DNA of 64,000 nt from Candidatus Enterococcus myersii (GCF_017316025.1 NZ_JAFLVT010000005.1:1-64000); one strand, 5' to 3'. Positions 15,835-27,280 are shown, counted from the stretch's first letter. Notes: generated by a model not told the origin, from the sequence alone. A program made the numbers and translations.

Positions 15835-18800
15835 ATGACTTTACAATTTTTAATTGGCAATGGTGCTTTAGATCATCGCCAAACTTATATAAAAAAAGCA
15901 CAAGCATGGCTTGAGCAAGACGCAGAAAATCAAGTTTTTTTTCTAGTCCCTAACTACAATAAATTTGAGCAAGAACAAGAAATTTTAAAAGCGCTGAAAC
16001 CTGATAATACGTTATCTTTTTCCACGATTCGTGCCCAAGTTTTTAGTTTTTATCGTCTGGCTTGGTTTTATTTACAAAAAACAGGTCAATTGGCCAATCA
16101 AACACTTTCAGAGGCTGGAAGTCTCATGCTTTTACAAAAAGTATTGGAAGAAAGTAAAGAAGACTTATTGCTGTATCGTGGTGAAGTGGAAAAATCAGGT
16201 TTTTGTGGGAAATTATTAGGTTTATATCAAGAGTTAAAAGTAGGTAATTTAACACCAGAGGACTTAGTAGCTACTTTATCCAAAGAAAGCGTGAACGCTG
16301 ATCAAAGCTTAAAGTTTGCTGAATTGCGTTTAATCTTGACCCGCTATGAGACAGAACTTGCAAAACGTCAATTACAAGTGGTAGATCCATTAGCCTTATT
16401 GACGAGTTATTTGAGTGGTGATGGGAGCAGTCTTTTTGCGCCACCTAATTTAAGTAAAACATTATTTATTGCGACTGATTTTCAAGAACTTTATGCCCAA
16501 GAGCGTTGTCTTTTGACGACTTTGGCCAAAAATGGCCATGTTTTATTGGATTTGGTGTTAGACAAGGCTTATGTAACAAATCCCCCTGAAGCATTGGATC
16601 TATTTCACGATACCGGTAAAATTTATTACCAACTCTTGCAAACAGCAAAAGAGAATGGAACGAAAGTTTTAGTTGATTTAACGGCTGTGCCGTTACCAGA
16701 AGCTACTTTACAAGTTGCAGTAGAAAGTTTTTGGCGTCAAACACAAAATGCAGGCAATGCGTCTGCTGCGGCTTTACCAAAAGAAAGTATCCACTTATGG
16801 CAAGCATTAAAACCTACCGATGAGGTCAATTACATTGCCACTGAAATTCGCAAACTGGTGGCTAGTGGGCAATATCGCTATCAAGATATTCAACTCTTAA
16901 CAAACGATTTAGAGACTTATGGGCATTTAATCCCACCGGTTTTTAACGAGTTAGCAATTCCGTTTTATCTAGATCAACAGATTTCGATGGCCCAACATCC
17001 TCTTGTAGAATTTTTACAAGCGTTATTTGCTTTAGGTGAATACCATTATCGGCTTAGTGATATCATGCGGCTATTGAAAACAGAACTATTCATTCCCGCG
17101 TATTTTTTTGAGACTGATAATCCACTACAAAACTATCGCAATATCGTTGATCAGACGGAAAATATTGCTTTGAAATTCAATTTTCAAGGAAGTTTTTGGA
17201 CACGAAGAGAAGATTGGCAGATCATTCAATATGATTTTGAAAATGAAGAACAAGAAGATGCTGACCAACTGTCACAAGATAGTAATCGACTGCGTCGGGC
17301 TTTTGCGACAGAGATTGCAGATTTTTTACAAAATCTGCAAAAAAGTAAAACAGCAAAAGAAGCTGTTAGTAAGCTGTATCAATTTTTAATGACGATTAAA
17401 GCTGACGAACGCATCAAAGATTGGCGCCAAAAAGATATTGCAGCAGGTGACTTGGAATTAGCGCGTAACCACGAACAGACGTGGTCAGCACTGATGGACT
17501 TGATGGATGACTACGTTGAAATTTATGGAGAAGATTCGTTTAATTTAACGAATTTCAGTTTGCTTTTTACTACGGGATTGGACAATACCTTTTATGGTAA
17601 AGTTCCTTCTGCAATTGACCAAGTCCAGTTAAATCAGTTAGGCCTGGCTCGAATTGGGCAAGCAAAGATTACCTTTGCCATGGGCTTAAATGATAAGAAT
17701 TTTCCCGCTCCGGTTTCAGACGATAGTTTGTTAACAATAGAAGACAGGGAAGTATTAAACACAAGCCTAACGGATGAAAAACAATTACGGGATCTTCGAA
17801 CAGAGAGCGTAGCAAAAGCACCTTTTGTTGCCTACAAAGTTTTTTTATCAGCTTGTGATGAACTCTTTTTAAGCTATGCGGCTAATCATGACACGGAGCA
17901 AAACTTACGCATTTCGCCGTATTTGCAACGTTTTGTCACTCAAGGAAATTTAAAAGTAATCCCTCTAGAGGAGCTATCTTTAACAAGTGAACCAGAAAAT
18001 TTTGTGGCGACTTATCGTAATTTAGTGGGCCAGCTGAATTTATTGTATCGGAATGCAAAAGATGAAAAGTTAACCGTAAACGCAAAATGGCGCGCTTTAG
18101 AAGAGATGTTGCTGGCCTCTTCTTATCGTAATTTGGCACAACGCGCTTTTGCCAGCCGAGAGTACCTGAATGTGCCAGTAACATTACCAAAGGAAGTCGC
18201 AACAAAACTTTACGGCAAAGATTTGTATTCATCGATTTCCCAGATGGAAAGTTTTTATCAGTGTGGGTACCGTTATTTTGCTAATTATGGCTTGCGCTTA
18301 AAAGAGCGAGAGTTATTTGGTCTTGATGCACTTACAACTGGAACGCTTTTTCACGATGCGTTGGATTTGTTTTTGCAAGCTGTTTTTGCGAAACAAAAAT
18401 TATTGGTGGAATTAGATGAAAATGAAGCTCAGCAGTTAATCGATACTGTTTTGCAGCAAATTTTTGCGGAACCGCGCTTTATGATTTTACAAAGTTCTGC
18501 CCGCATGCATTATTTGCGTTATCGTCTTGGCAAGACGATTAAAAAAGTGATTTGGGCGTTGCATAAGCAAAGTAAGCGCACTAAAATGACCCCGCTTGCA
18601 ACTGAAATTGTTTTTGGTCAGTTAGCTGGAACTAGTGGTATTAAAGGTATTGAAGAACCTTTATCAACCGGCGGTCACTTAGCCGTACGAGGAAAAATTG
18701 ATCGACTGGATATGGCCCAAAGTAGCGAGCACACTTGGCTTGCAGTGATCGATTACAAATCAGGTGTAAAAGATTTCAATTTAACCGACGCTTATTTTGG

Positions 18801-19365
18801 TTTGGCGATGCAATTGTTGACCTATCTAGATATTGCCTTAATAAACGCGGCTGAACTAGTAGGAACAACTAATGTTAAGGCTGCGGGGGCGTATTATATG
18901 CGCATTCATGATCCAGTTTTAAAAGCAGAAGAGGCAAGCTTGGCTGAAGTTTTAAAAGCTTATAAATATAAAGGGATTTTTGCAGAAGATAGTGAATTAT
19001 ATCCTTTGTTAGATGACACATTGGAGGTAAAAGAGCGCTCTTTTGTTTATCCAATTTTAAGTAATAAAGATGGTGTTTTGGCTAAAGAAAGTAATTCAAA
19101 AGCTTTTTATCAAGAAGAGGAGCTGGAGCTTTTAAGACAACATAATCGCCATTTAATGAAAAATGCAGCAGAAAATATTGTCACCGGCGAAATTTTCTTA
19201 AATCCTTACAAGAAAAGTAGTGGGGAAAAGGCGTGCAATTTTTGTCCTTTCCGTAGTTTGTGTGGCTTTGATGTCATGCTTGCACAAAATGATTATCACG
19301 AAATTCCCAATTTACCAAAATCAGAAATTTTAAACGAAATCAAGGAGGAAAACGGCGATGTCTAA
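15835..19365 (+). CDS. rexB: ATP-dependent helicase/nuclease subunit B (RexB/AddB)
   Basis: 1176 residues, GGAAGGAG site. RexB pairs with RexA in the Gram-positive AddAB/RexAB enzyme, which resects double-strand breaks to Chi and loads RecA. The N-terminus (FLIGNGALDHRQ) lacks an intact Walker A, as usual in RexB. The C-terminal nuclease domain has the VIDYKSG motif (about 971-977). Iron-sulphur ligands are recognisable as one cysteine near 810 (FYQCGYRY) and three near 1134-1143 (CNFCPFRSLC). Overlaps rexA by 8 bases, so the subunits are translationally coupled. Confidence 0.95.
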   Translation: MTLQFLIGNGALDHRQTYIKKAQAWLEQDAENQVFFLVPNYNKFEQEQEILKALKPDNTLSFSTIRAQVFSFYRLAWFYLQKTGQLANQTLSEAGSLMLLQKVLEESKEDLLLYRGEVEKSGFCGKLLGLYQELKVGNLTPEDLVATLSKESVNADQSLKFAELRLILTRYETELAKRQLQVVDPLALLTSYLSGDGSSLFAPPNLSKTLFIATDFQELYAQERCLLTTLAKNGHVLLDLVLDKAYVTNPPEALDLFHDTGKIYYQLLQTAKENGTKVLVDLTAVPLPEATLQVAVESFWRQTQNAGNASAAALPKESIHLWQALKPTDEVNYIATEIRKLVASGQYRYQDIQLLTNDLETYGHLIPPVFNELAIPFYLDQQISMAQHPLVEFLQALFALGEYHYRLSDIMRLLKTELFIPAYFFETDNPLQNYRNIVDQTENIALKFNFQGSFWTRREDWQIIQYDFENEEQEDADQLSQDSNRLRRAFATEIADFLQNLQKSKTAKEAVSKLYQFLMTIKADERIKDWRQKDIAAGDLELARNHEQTWSALMDLMDDYVEIYGEDSFNLTNFSLLFTTGLDNTFYGKVPSAIDQVQLNQLGLARIGQAKITFAMGLNDKNFPAPVSDDSLLTIEDREVLNTSLTDEKQLRDLRTESVAKAPFVAYKVFLSACDELFLSYAANHDTEQNLRISPYLQRFVTQGNLKVIPLEELSLTSEPENFVATYRNLVGQLNLLYRNAKDEKLTVNAKWRALEEMLLASSYRNLAQRAFASREYLNVPVTLPKEVATKLYGKDLYSSISQMESFYQCGYRYFANYGLRLKERELFGLDALTTGTLFHDALDLFLQAVFAKQKLLVELDENEAQQLIDTVLQQIFAEPRFMILQSSARMHYLRYRLGKTIKKVIWALHKQSKRTKMTPLATEIVFGQLAGTSGIKGIEEPLSTGGHLAVRGKIDRLDMAQSSEHTWLAVIDYKSGVKDFNLTDAYFGLAMQLLTYLDIALINAAELVGTTNVKAAGAYYMRIHDPVLKAEEASLAEVLKAYKYKGIFAEDSELYPLLDDTLEVKERSFVYPILSNKDGVLAKESNSKAFYQEEELELLRQHNRHLMKNAAENIVTGEIFLNPYKKSSGEKACNFCPFRSLCGFDVMLAQNDYHEIPNLPKSEILNEIKEENGDV

Positions 19366-22300
19366 AACAAATCCAGTTATTCCGGTAAGGCCGGAAAACG
19401 AACGCTTTACAGACCGACAATGGCAAGCCGTTTTTGACGGCGGGGATAATCTATTGGTTTCTGCTTCGGCAGGTTCTGGTAAGACCACTGTCCTAGTCAG
19501 ACGCGTCATTGAAAAGTTAAAAAGTGGGGTCGATATTGATCGTTTATTAATTGTAACCTTTACAGAAGCTGCTGCTAGTGAAATGAAAGAACGAATTGAA
19601 AAAGCGCTGCGGCAAAGTATTAATGAAGAAGGAAATAGTAATTTACGCGCACATTACGTGAAACAGTTAGTGTTATTGCCACAAGCCAATATCTCCACCC
19701 TCCATGCTTTTTGTATGACAGTGATTAAACGCTTTTATTATTTGATTGACCTTGATCCGGTTTTCCGTCTCTTAAGTGATGAAACTGAAAAATTATTGTT
19801 GCAAGAAGAAGTTTGGACGGGTTTAAGAGAAGATTATTATGCCAATGACGACGAGGATTTCTTTAAATTAACGGAAAACTTTGGCAGCGATCGTTCCGAT
19901 GAGGGGTTAACGGATTTGGTTATGCGTTTGTATCAATTTGCTTGTGCAGCCCCTGATCCTGCTTATTGGCTAGAAGAGTTACCCAAAAATTATCAAGCGC
20001 AAGATGGTTTTCAAACAACTGCATTGTACCAATCAGCAATCAAGCCTGCTGTAGTGGCAGAGTTAGAATTAGCAGTCGCAAACTATGAGCAGGCGATCGC
20101 TATTTGTCAAAATGAAGAGAAGTTGACAAAAGATGTTGCATTGTTAACAACACAGCTAAATCAGGTGATGCGATTGCAAGCAGCGCTTGTAGCAGACGAT
20201 ATGGCAGCTCTTTTTGCCCAAATTGAAGGACTCGATTTAAAAACGAATGTCCGAAAAAAAAGGGGAGAGCTGGCGGATCTTTCTGTGAGTGTCAAAGAAT
20301 TTCAAGGAATCGCAAAAGAAAGTGTAGCCCAAGTGGTGACTTATTTTCCTTATCCTGAGGCTATGATGAATGATTTATTGGTGAAGTCCCATGCGTTAGT
20401 TGCAAAAATGAGTGAAGTTACGCAAGCTTTTAGTCAAGCCTATACTAAAAAAAAATTGGCGAAAGGTGTTTTAGACTTTAATGATTTGGAACACTATACA
20501 CTGGCAATTTTAATGGCAGAAAATAGCCCTGCTACCACTTATTATAAGAGCAAGTTTACTGAAGTGATGGTGGATGAATATCAAGATGTCAATCGTTTGC
20601 AAGAAGCGATTTTAAGTTATGTTAGAGACAATACAGAAAGTGCCGGAAATATGTTTATGGTAGGGGATGTAAAGCAGTCTATTTACGCTTTTCGTTTGGC
20701 AGATCCTACATTATTTATTGAAAAATACAATGACTATGGTAATGAGAAAAATGGCCGCAGAATCGTTTTAGCAGAGAATTTCCGCTCCCGCAAAGAAGTC
20801 TTGGATTTCACCAATTTAGTTTTTGAACAATTGATGGATCAACAGGTCGGGCAAATCGATTATGACCAAGCAGCGGCGTTAATTCCTGGTTTTCCTAATT
20901 TTCCAGCAAGCGATGCGTTTAAGACGGAATTACTTTTGTTTGAAAAAGGGACAAAAGATGATGTCAAGCATTTCGAGACACGTCAAGCTGGCGAAATTCA
21001 AATCACAGCATTAAAAATCAAAGAATTAATTAGCCAATCTTTTCAAATTTATGATAAAGACAAAAAAATGATGCGAAAACTTGAATATGGCGATATCGTG
21101 TTACTTACCCCAACAAAGGGAAACAATCAAGTTATTGTCGACACTTTTTACGACTTAGGTATTCCACTGGAGATTACGGATGCCGAAAGTTATTTTCAAG
21201 CAACTGAGATTCAAACTATTATTAGCTTGTTAAAAATTATTGATAATCCTTATAACGATATACCGCTGGCTTCTGTATTACGTTCGCCAATTGTAGGGTT
21301 ACTAGAAGATGAACTGGCGCAAATTCGCCTGCAAAATAAAAATGGTTTTTATTATGAAGCTTTAAGTGACTATAGCCTTTATGGAAAAAAAGAAGAGCTA
21401 AAAGAAAAGATCAATCTTTTTTTAAGCCAATTAGAAAGTTGGCGGGCCTTCTCAAAACGCAACGCTTTACCGGATTTAATTTGGCGTCTTTATGAAGAAA
21501 CTGCCTATTTGGATTATTGTTTGGGCTTACCAAACGGAATTCAGCGCCACGCAAATTTGATTGCTTTGGTAGAACGGGCAAAAAATTATGAAAAAAGTAA
21601 TTTTCGCGGTTTATATCAATTTATCAGTCTGATTGAAAAAATGCAGGAAAAAGATTTAGATTTGGCTGAACCTGCGACAAAATCAGTGGAGAATGCGGTG
21701 CGGGTTATGACCATTCACGGTAGTAAGGGGTTGGAATTTCCAATTGTCTTTTTATTAGATATGGCCCGCGATATCAATCGTTTGGACTTTAACCGCAATT
21801 ATATTTTTGAAGAGCATCTAGGGGCAGGCATTAAATATGTGGACCAAGAAAGACAAGTCAGCTATGAAACTATGCCCTACAAAGGTATTAAGCAAGTTCG
21901 TTTAAACAAAGCTTTTTCAGAAGAAATGCGTAAACTTTATGTTGCTTTGACGCGTGCCGAACAAAAATTGTATTTAGTTGGTTCTTATGAAAACAAAGAA
22001 AAAGCATTGCAAGCGTGGCAAGGAGCCCTAACACAAGAAAAGAAAGTGTTAAATCCTGCCTTGCGTTTAAAAGGTAGCCATGTTTTGCTAAATTGGGTGG
22101 GGATGACATTGATGCGTCATCCGGATATGGAAGCTGTTTTTAGTGAAGCAAAAGATCGCAGCTATACCGTGCAAAGTCCGGCCCAGTTCACCATTTATTG
22201 GTTTAACCAAGCCGATGTGAAAGCATGGCGCGAAAATTATGAAGAAAATGTAATTGCGCCTATGGACGAGAAAATAAAAGAGCAAATCCAAGCAGATTTA

Positions 22301-23038
22301 ACAATAGTCAAAAAACGCTTAGATTTTATTTATCCTTATGAAAAAGCAACACAAACGACAAGTTATCAATCCGTAACAGAGATTAAGCGGGTTTTTGAGG
22401 ACCCAGATAATACCCAAGAAAAACGCTTAGATTGGCAAAGTAGTTTGGAAAAACAGGCGACTGGTAACCGTTATACAGCTGAAACTTTAGCGACACCGAA
22501 GTTTATGGCTGAAACAAAACGTGATGCCGCTAGCATTGGAACGGCTACCCATACGGTGTTGCAATTGTTAGATTTAAACAAAGCTCCCACTGAAACGCAA
22601 TTGGAGCAATTTATTGCTAAACTTGTCACGGAAGGAATTTTAACTACAGAACTTGCCGCAGAAGTAGTTGTACCAGATATCCTTTGGTTTTTTGACACGC
22701 CCTTGGGTCAAAAGCTGATCGCCCAACAAAGCAACGTGCATCGAGAAGAACCTTTTGCCATGTTGCAAAAAACAACGACAATTTTTAACGACTACGATAA
22801 TGAAAATGATGAGTTGCTTATTCATGGGATTATCGATGGATATATTCTAGCAGATGAAATTTTACTTTATGATTTTAAAACCGATCATTTAACAAAAGAG
22901 AATGAAGGACAACTTATAAAACGTTATCAAGGTCAGATTAACCTTTATAAAAAAGCATTAACAGAAACGTATAACCGTCCTGTTACAGAGAGTTATCTGA
23001 TTTTTTTAAAGGGACGTAAAATAATTTCTCTTTTGTAA
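19358..23038 (+). CDS. rexA: ATP-dependent helicase/nuclease subunit A (RexA/AddA)
   Basis: 1226 residues starting inside the end of rexB behind AAGGAGG. It is a UvrD-type superfamily 1 helicase: Walker A SASAGSGKTT (about 35-44), Walker B VMVDEYQDVN (about 404-413), motif GDVKQSIYAFR, and GLEFPIVFLL with VALTRA in the C-terminal helicase region. A RecB-family nuclease domain ends the protein (LLYDFKTDH near 1169). With RexB it forms the recombination/repair nuclease. The next gene begins 60 bases later with its own promoter; no obvious terminator is seen between them. Confidence 0.95.
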   Translation: MSKTNPVIPVRPENERFTDRQWQAVFDGGDNLLVSASAGSGKTTVLVRRVIEKLKSGVDIDRLLIVTFTEAAASEMKERIEKALRQSINEEGNSNLRAHYVKQLVLLPQANISTLHAFCMTVIKRFYYLIDLDPVFRLLSDETEKLLLQEEVWTGLREDYYANDDEDFFKLTENFGSDRSDEGLTDLVMRLYQFACAAPDPAYWLEELPKNYQAQDGFQTTALYQSAIKPAVVAELELAVANYEQAIAICQNEEKLTKDVALLTTQLNQVMRLQAALVADDMAALFAQIEGLDLKTNVRKKRGELADLSVSVKEFQGIAKESVAQVVTYFPYPEAMMNDLLVKSHALVAKMSEVTQAFSQAYTKKKLAKGVLDFNDLEHYTLAILMAENSPATTYYKSKFTEVMVDEYQDVNRLQEAILSYVRDNTESAGNMFMVGDVKQSIYAFRLADPTLFIEKYNDYGNEKNGRRIVLAENFRSRKEVLDFTNLVFEQLMDQQVGQIDYDQAAALIPGFPNFPASDAFKTELLLFEKGTKDDVKHFETRQAGEIQITALKIKELISQSFQIYDKDKKMMRKLEYGDIVLLTPTKGNNQVIVDTFYDLGIPLEITDAESYFQATEIQTIISLLKIIDNPYNDIPLASVLRSPIVGLLEDELAQIRLQNKNGFYYEALSDYSLYGKKEELKEKINLFLSQLESWRAFSKRNALPDLIWRLYEETAYLDYCLGLPNGIQRHANLIALVERAKNYEKSNFRGLYQFISLIEKMQEKDLDLAEPATKSVENAVRVMTIHGSKGLEFPIVFLLDMARDINRLDFNRNYIFEEHLGAGIKYVDQERQVSYETMPYKGIKQVRLNKAFSEEMRKLYVALTRAEQKLYLVGSYENKEKALQAWQGALTQEKKVLNPALRLKGSHVLLNWVGMTLMRHPDMEAVFSEAKDRSYTVQSPAQFTIYWFNQADVKAWRENYEENVIAPMDEKIKEQIQADLTIVKKRLDFIYPYEKATQTTSYQSVTEIKRVFEDPDNTQEKRLDWQSSLEKQATGNRYTAETLATPKFMAETKRDAASIGTATHTVLQLLDLNKAPTETQLEQFIAKLVTEGILTTELAAEVVVPDILWFFDTPLGQKLIAQQSNVHREEPFAMLQKTTTIFNDYDNENDELLIHGIIDGYILADEILLYDFKTDHLTKENEGQLIKRYQGQINLYKKALTETYNRPVTESYLIFLKGRKIISLL

Positions 23039-23047
23039 TCTTTTGTG

Positions 23048-23076
23048 CTTACAAAATGTAAGAAGCGTGCTATAAT
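23048..23076 (+). promoter_or_regulatory. Promoter and dyad operator of the HxlR gene
   Basis: CTTACA (23048-23053), 17 bases, TATAAT (23071-23076). The -35 is one arm of the perfect dyad CTTACA-AAA-TGTAAG (23048-23062), a likely autoregulatory operator. Confidence 0.65.
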
Positions 23077-23098
23077 GTGTCAAAAGAGGTGACCGAAA

Positions 23099-23422
23099 GT
23101 GGAACAAGTTGTAGAAACAGAATTTTGTTTGTGTCCAAAATTTGAAAAAGCTTTTTCGATTTTGGGAAAAAAATGGAACGGTTTGATTCTCGATGTTTTA
23201 TTAGAAGATGGGGCCCAACGTTTTGTTGATTTGGCAAATAAAATTCCCGAAGTAAGTGATCGCGTATTGGTTGAACGTTTGCGGGAGTTAGATGCTGAGG
23301 GAATTGTCGCCAAAGAAGATAATTTATATCAATTAACAGCAAAAGGCCATGATTTAGAAACCAGTTTGATTGCAGTCAAAGATTGGGGCAACAAATGGAT
23401 CGATGCTGCAGAATGCAGTTGA
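23099..23422 (+). CDS. HxlR-family transcriptional regulator
   Basis: 107 residues from GTG behind GAGGTG. The winged-helix HxlR pattern is clear: FEKAFSILGKKWNGLILDVLLEDG, RFVDLANKIPEVSDRVLVERLRELDAEGIV, then the wing DNLYQLTAKGHDLE. Two cysteines at the N-terminus (CLCPKF) are in the position where redox-sensing members such as HypR and QorR carry theirs, so thiol stress sensing is possible. It sits between rexA and the pheST leader with no obvious target other than its own promoter dyad. Confidence 0.85.
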   Translation: MEQVVETEFCLCPKFEKAFSILGKKWNGLILDVLLEDGAQRFVDLANKIPEVSDRVLVERLRELDAEGIVAKEDNLYQLTAKGHDLETSLIAVKDWGNKWIDAAECS

Positions 23423-23467
23423 TTTTCAGCCAAAAGTTTTGTACACTAAATACAATTGGATAAAAAG

Positions 23468-23690
23468 CAATGATGGAAACAAGTAATTTGGCTGATTCGG
23501 AAAAAGGGAGTCCTGTCATAGACTGAAAGCAGGGGCCGCAATCGAAAAATGAAATTCACTTCCTAGCTTGCTTGGTGAAAGCCAGGCCGGTTGTCTAGCA
23601 ATCGTTATTAAAATTAAGTGCGTCATATTTTGACGAATTAGGATGGTATCGCGAGACCTCGTTCCTTTAGGGAATGAGGTCTTTTTTTAT
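23468..23690 (+). promoter_or_regulatory. T-box leader of pheST (tRNA-Phe responsive)
   Basis: A structured leader ends with the T-box AGGATGGTATCGCG (about 23639-23653) whose TGGT can pair with an ACCA tRNA end, and the terminator AGACCTCGTTCC/GGAATGAGGTCT (23654-23665/23671-23682) plus T-run. TTC at 23555-23557 (in GAAATTCACTTCC) is the candidate Phe specifier; another TTC lies at 23560-23562. Uncharged tRNA-Phe should favour antitermination. Confidence 0.9.
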
Positions 23691-23779
23691 CGTTAAAGCC
23701 AAAAGTCCAGCTACCGCATTTTAAATTCCAAGGAATGAATGGGGTAAAGTTGAACTTTTTTAATTAAGGAGGAACAAGT

Positions 23780-24823
23780 ATGTCTTTACAAGCCAAATTG
23801 GAATCATTGAAAAATGAAACCATGGAAAAAATTGACAACGTCAATGATTTACAGGCGTTAAATCAAATTCGAGTGGAAACACTTGGAAAAAAAGGCCCAA
23901 TTACAGAAGTTTTGCGGGGAATGAAAGATTTATCGGCAGAAGAACGTCCTAAAGTCGGAAGTTTTGCCAATGAAATTCGCGATGAGTTAACACGCGCACT
24001 TGAAGAAAGAAAACAAGTATTAGAAGAAGCTGCACTAACCGCTGCTTTAGCGAAAGAAAGCATTGATGTAACGTTACCAGGACAACAAGTTCAAAAAGGA
24101 AATCGTCATGTGTTAACACAAATTATGGAAGAGATTGAAGATATCTTTGTTGGCATGGGCTACCAAGTTGTAGAAGGTTATGAAGTTGAAAGTGACCATT
24201 ATAACTTTGAACGGATGAATTTACCAAAGGATCATCCAGCCAGAGATATGCAAGACACGTTTTATATTTCAGAAGATATTTTAATCAGAACCCACACTTC
24301 GCCAGTACAAGCGCGGACGATGGAAAAACACGATTTTTCTAAAGGACCACTACGCATGATTTCACCAGGAAAAGTTTTCCGTCGGGATACCGATGATGCC
24401 ACGCATAGCCATCAATTCCATCAAATTGAAGGCTTAGTTGTCGATAAACATGTAACGATGGGAGATTTAAAAGGTACTTTGGAAGTAATGATGCAAAAAA
24501 TGTTTGGAGAAGATCGTAAAATTCGTTTACGCCCAAGTTATTTTCCTTTCACGGAACCTTCTGTTGAAGTCGATGTTAGTTGTTTTAAATGTGGTGGTGC
24601 AGGTTGCAATGTCTGCAAATACACAGGTTGGATCGAAATTCTAGGAGCGGGTATGGTGCATCCTGACGTCTTAAAAATGTCTGGAATTGATCCAGAAGAA
24701 TATGCTGGGTTTGCATTTGGGATTGGCCCAGATCGTGTCGCAATGTTGCGTTACGGTGTGAATGATATTCGGAACTTCTATCAAAATGACTTGCGCTTTT
24801 TAAGTCAATTCAAAGGAGAGTAA
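23780..24823 (+). CDS. pheS: Phenylalanine--tRNA ligase alpha subunit
   Basis: 347 residues, AAGGAGG site. The N-terminal coiled coil is followed by class II synthetase motifs: motif 2 region [19 protein letters not shown] and motif 3 [17 protein letters not shown]. The cysteine set [12 protein letters not shown] near 273-284 is typical of bacterial PheS. It catalyses charging of tRNA-Phe as part of the alpha2beta2 enzyme with PheT, encoded six bases downstream. Expression is expected to be set by the T-box upstream. Confidence 0.97.
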   Translation: MSLQAKLESLKNETMEKIDNVNDLQALNQIRVETLGKKGPITEVLRGMKDLSAEERPKVGSFANEIRDELTRALEERKQVLEEAALTAALAKESIDVTLPGQQVQKGNRHVLTQIMEEIEDIFVGMGYQVVEGYEVESDHYNFERMNLPKDHPARDMQDTFYISEDILIRTHTSPVQARTMEKHDFSKGPLRMISPGKVFRRDTDDATHSHQFHQIEGLVVDKHVTMGDLKGTLEVMMQKMFGEDRKIRLRPSYFPFTEPSVEVDVSCFKCGGAGCNVCKYTGWIEILGAGMVHPDVLKMSGIDPEEYAGFAFGIGPDRVAMLRYGVNDIRNFYQNDLRFLSQFKGE

Positions 24824-24829
24824 AAATTT

Positions 24830-27247
24830 ATGTTAGTTTCTTATAAATGGTTAAATGAATATTTAGACCTTACTCAAATTTCTCCCAAAGAATTAGGAGA
24901 TAAAATGTCTGTAACCGGCATTGAAGTAGAAGGTATTGAAGTCCCTGCAGCAGGGTTAAAGAAAATTGTCGTAGGGAAAGTAGAAAAGTGTGTTCCGCAT
25001 CCTAACTCTGATCATTTGTCTATTTGCCAAGTGGATATTGGTGAAGAAGAATTGTCTCAAATTGTTTGTGGTGCACCTAATGTCAAAGAAGGTATTAAGG
25101 TTATTGTGGCACTGCCAGGAGCACGGATTGCCGGCAATGTGAAAATTAAAAAAGGAAAAATGCGCGGTGAAGTTTCAAATGGTATGATTTGTTCTTTACA
25201 AGAACTAGGTATTTCTGAAAATGTCGTACCAAAAGAATTTGCTGACGGTATTTATTATTTACCACAAGCTGCAGTTGTGGGCGAGTCTGTTTTTCCTTAT
25301 TTGGATTTAGATGACAGCATCATCGAATTATCCATCACACCAAATCGTGCCGATGCCTTATCTATCAGAGGTGTTGCCTATGAAGTGGGGGCTATTTATA
25401 ATCAAAAACCGCACTTTGAAAATGAAGAATTGATTGAAGAAAGTACAGCTGCTCGTGACAAAATTAAAGTCGTGGTGACAGATGAAAAAGATGCACCGGC
25501 TTATCAAATTCGGATTATAGAAAATGTGAAGATTGCGCCATCACCACAATGGTTGCAAAATCGTTTAATGAATGAAGGTATTCGTCCAATTAATAACGTT
25601 GTGGACATTACCAATTACATTTTGCTTTTATTTGGTCAACCGTTACATGCCTTTGACTATGGGAAATTAGATAGTCAAGAGATTTTAGTTCGTCGTGCCA
25701 ATGAAGAAGAAACGCTTGTGACCTTAGATGGTGAAGAGCGAAAATTAACGCCAGAAAACATCGTGATTACAAATGGGGTAAAACCGGTAGCTTTAGCTGG
25801 TGTCATGGGTGGCTTAGATTCTGAAATTACAGAGCAAACAACCACCGTAGCATTAGAAGCGGCACTATTTGATCCATTGTCAATTCGTTTAACATCAAAA
25901 CAATTCAATTTGCGCAGTGAATCTTCTGCCCGTTTTGAAAAAGGCATTAATAAAGGTGATATTAACGAAGCCTGTGAAGTAGCTGCTGCTATGATTGCTA
26001 AACTTGCTGGCGGAACTGTTTTAAAAGATGCTGTAGTTGGGTCAACAGTCGCAGTAAAAGACGAAGAAGTAAAGATTACTTTGGCTAAAATTAATCGTTC
26101 GTTGGGAACGAATTTAAGTGTATCAGAAGTAGGTGCAGTTTTTAACGCGTTACAATTTTCATACACAGAAAGTGATGAAGAATTTTCAGTGACAATTCCA
26201 CCGCGACGTTGGGATATCCACATTGAAGCAGATATCATTGAAGAAGTTGCCCGTATTTACGGCTATGATAAAATTCCAAGTACCTTACCAAGTGGTGAGA
26301 CTGTTGCAGGTGCATTAACCAAAGAACAACTAAAAACACGAGAAGTGCGTAGTGCTTTAGAAGGTGCAGGTGTAACCGAAGCAATTAGTTATGCTTTGAC
26401 AACAGAAGAAAAATCTCGTCAATTTATGATGCGTGAAAGTAACATTACTCGTTTGGATTGGCCAATGACAGAAGATCGGGCAGTTTTACGCATGAACTTA
26501 ATCAGCGGCTTACTAGACGATGTTGCCTACAACATGGCCCGTAAAAACGAGCAGATCGCCCTTTATGAAATTGGTCGTGTCTTTTATCAAGACAGGGATC
26601 CTTTAAAAAACTTGCCGCTAGAAGAAAATCATGTTGCTTTTGCGTTAGCTGGCTTATGGCAAACCAAAGATTGGCAGCAAGCTGGAAAAAAAGTTGATTT
26701 CTTTTTAGCAAAAGGTATTGTTGAAATGCTCCTAATAACTTTAGGTGCCAAAGATATTTCTTACGTGAAAACGTCGGCTATGAAAGAAATGCATCCTGGC
26801 CAAACTGCTGAAATTTATTTAGGCGATGATAAGATTGGTTTTGTTGGTCAAGTTCATCCGACAATTGCCAAAGCCTATGATATTGGGGCAACTTTTGTAG
26901 CAGAGTTGAACTTAGCTGCGCTATTAGCTGCTGAAAAGACACCACTTGTGTATCAAGCAGTTTCTAAATTTCCGGCAGTAAGTCGCGATATCGCCATGGT
27001 AGTAAGTGAAGAGGTTGCCAATCAAGACGTTGTGGCGGCAATTAAAGCTGCTGCTGGCAAGTTTTTAAATAAAGTTACGTTGTTTGATGTATACCAAGGC
27101 ACAAACATCAAAGCAGGTTCTAAATCATTGGCCTATAGTTTAACATTTGTCAATCCAGAAGCAACCTTGACAGATGAGGAAATTAATAAGGCGATGGAAA
27201 AAGTAACGAAAAACTTGACGGAAGAATTAGCAGCGGAAATTCGTTAA
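24830..27247 (+). CDS. pheT: Phenylalanine--tRNA ligase beta subunit
   Basis: 805 residues, immediately after pheS with GGAGAG site. Domains in order: N-terminal EMAP/OB tRNA-binding domain (about 40-150, [17 protein letters not shown]), B3/4 editing domain (about 210-390), B5 domain (about 405-475), inactive synthetase-like core, and the C-terminal ferredoxin-fold anticodon-binding domain ([18 protein letters not shown] to the end). It supplies tRNA binding and hydrolysis of mischarged Tyr-tRNA. Ends in a strong shared terminator. Confidence 0.97.
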   Translation: MLVSYKWLNEYLDLTQISPKELGDKMSVTGIEVEGIEVPAAGLKKIVVGKVEKCVPHPNSDHLSICQVDIGEEELSQIVCGAPNVKEGIKVIVALPGARIAGNVKIKKGKMRGEVSNGMICSLQELGISENVVPKEFADGIYYLPQAAVVGESVFPYLDLDDSIIELSITPNRADALSIRGVAYEVGAIYNQKPHFENEELIEESTAARDKIKVVVTDEKDAPAYQIRIIENVKIAPSPQWLQNRLMNEGIRPINNVVDITNYILLLFGQPLHAFDYGKLDSQEILVRRANEEETLVTLDGEERKLTPENIVITNGVKPVALAGVMGGLDSEITEQTTTVALEAALFDPLSIRLTSKQFNLRSESSARFEKGINKGDINEACEVAAAMIAKLAGGTVLKDAVVGSTVAVKDEEVKITLAKINRSLGTNLSVSEVGAVFNALQFSYTESDEEFSVTIPPRRWDIHIEADIIEEVARIYGYDKIPSTLPSGETVAGALTKEQLKTREVRSALEGAGVTEAISYALTTEEKSRQFMMRESNITRLDWPMTEDRAVLRMNLISGLLDDVAYNMARKNEQIALYEIGRVFYQDRDPLKNLPLEENHVAFALAGLWQTKDWQQAGKKVDFFLAKGIVEMLLITLGAKDISYVKTSAMKEMHPGQTAEIYLGDDKIGFVGQVHPTIAKAYDIGATFVAELNLAALLAAEKTPLVYQAVSKFPAVSRDIAMVVSEEVANQDVVAAIKAAAGKFLNKVTLFDVYQGTNIKAGSKSLAYSLTFVNPEATLTDEEINKAMEKVTKNLTEELAAEIR

Positions 27248-27280
27248 TTATCGGTTGGAAAAGTTTAGGATTATGAATAA

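Noticed and set aside
25675-26238. 187-codon minus-strand open frame opposite pheT
   Set aside because: Lies wholly within a conserved synthetase gene, has no ribosome site or family features.
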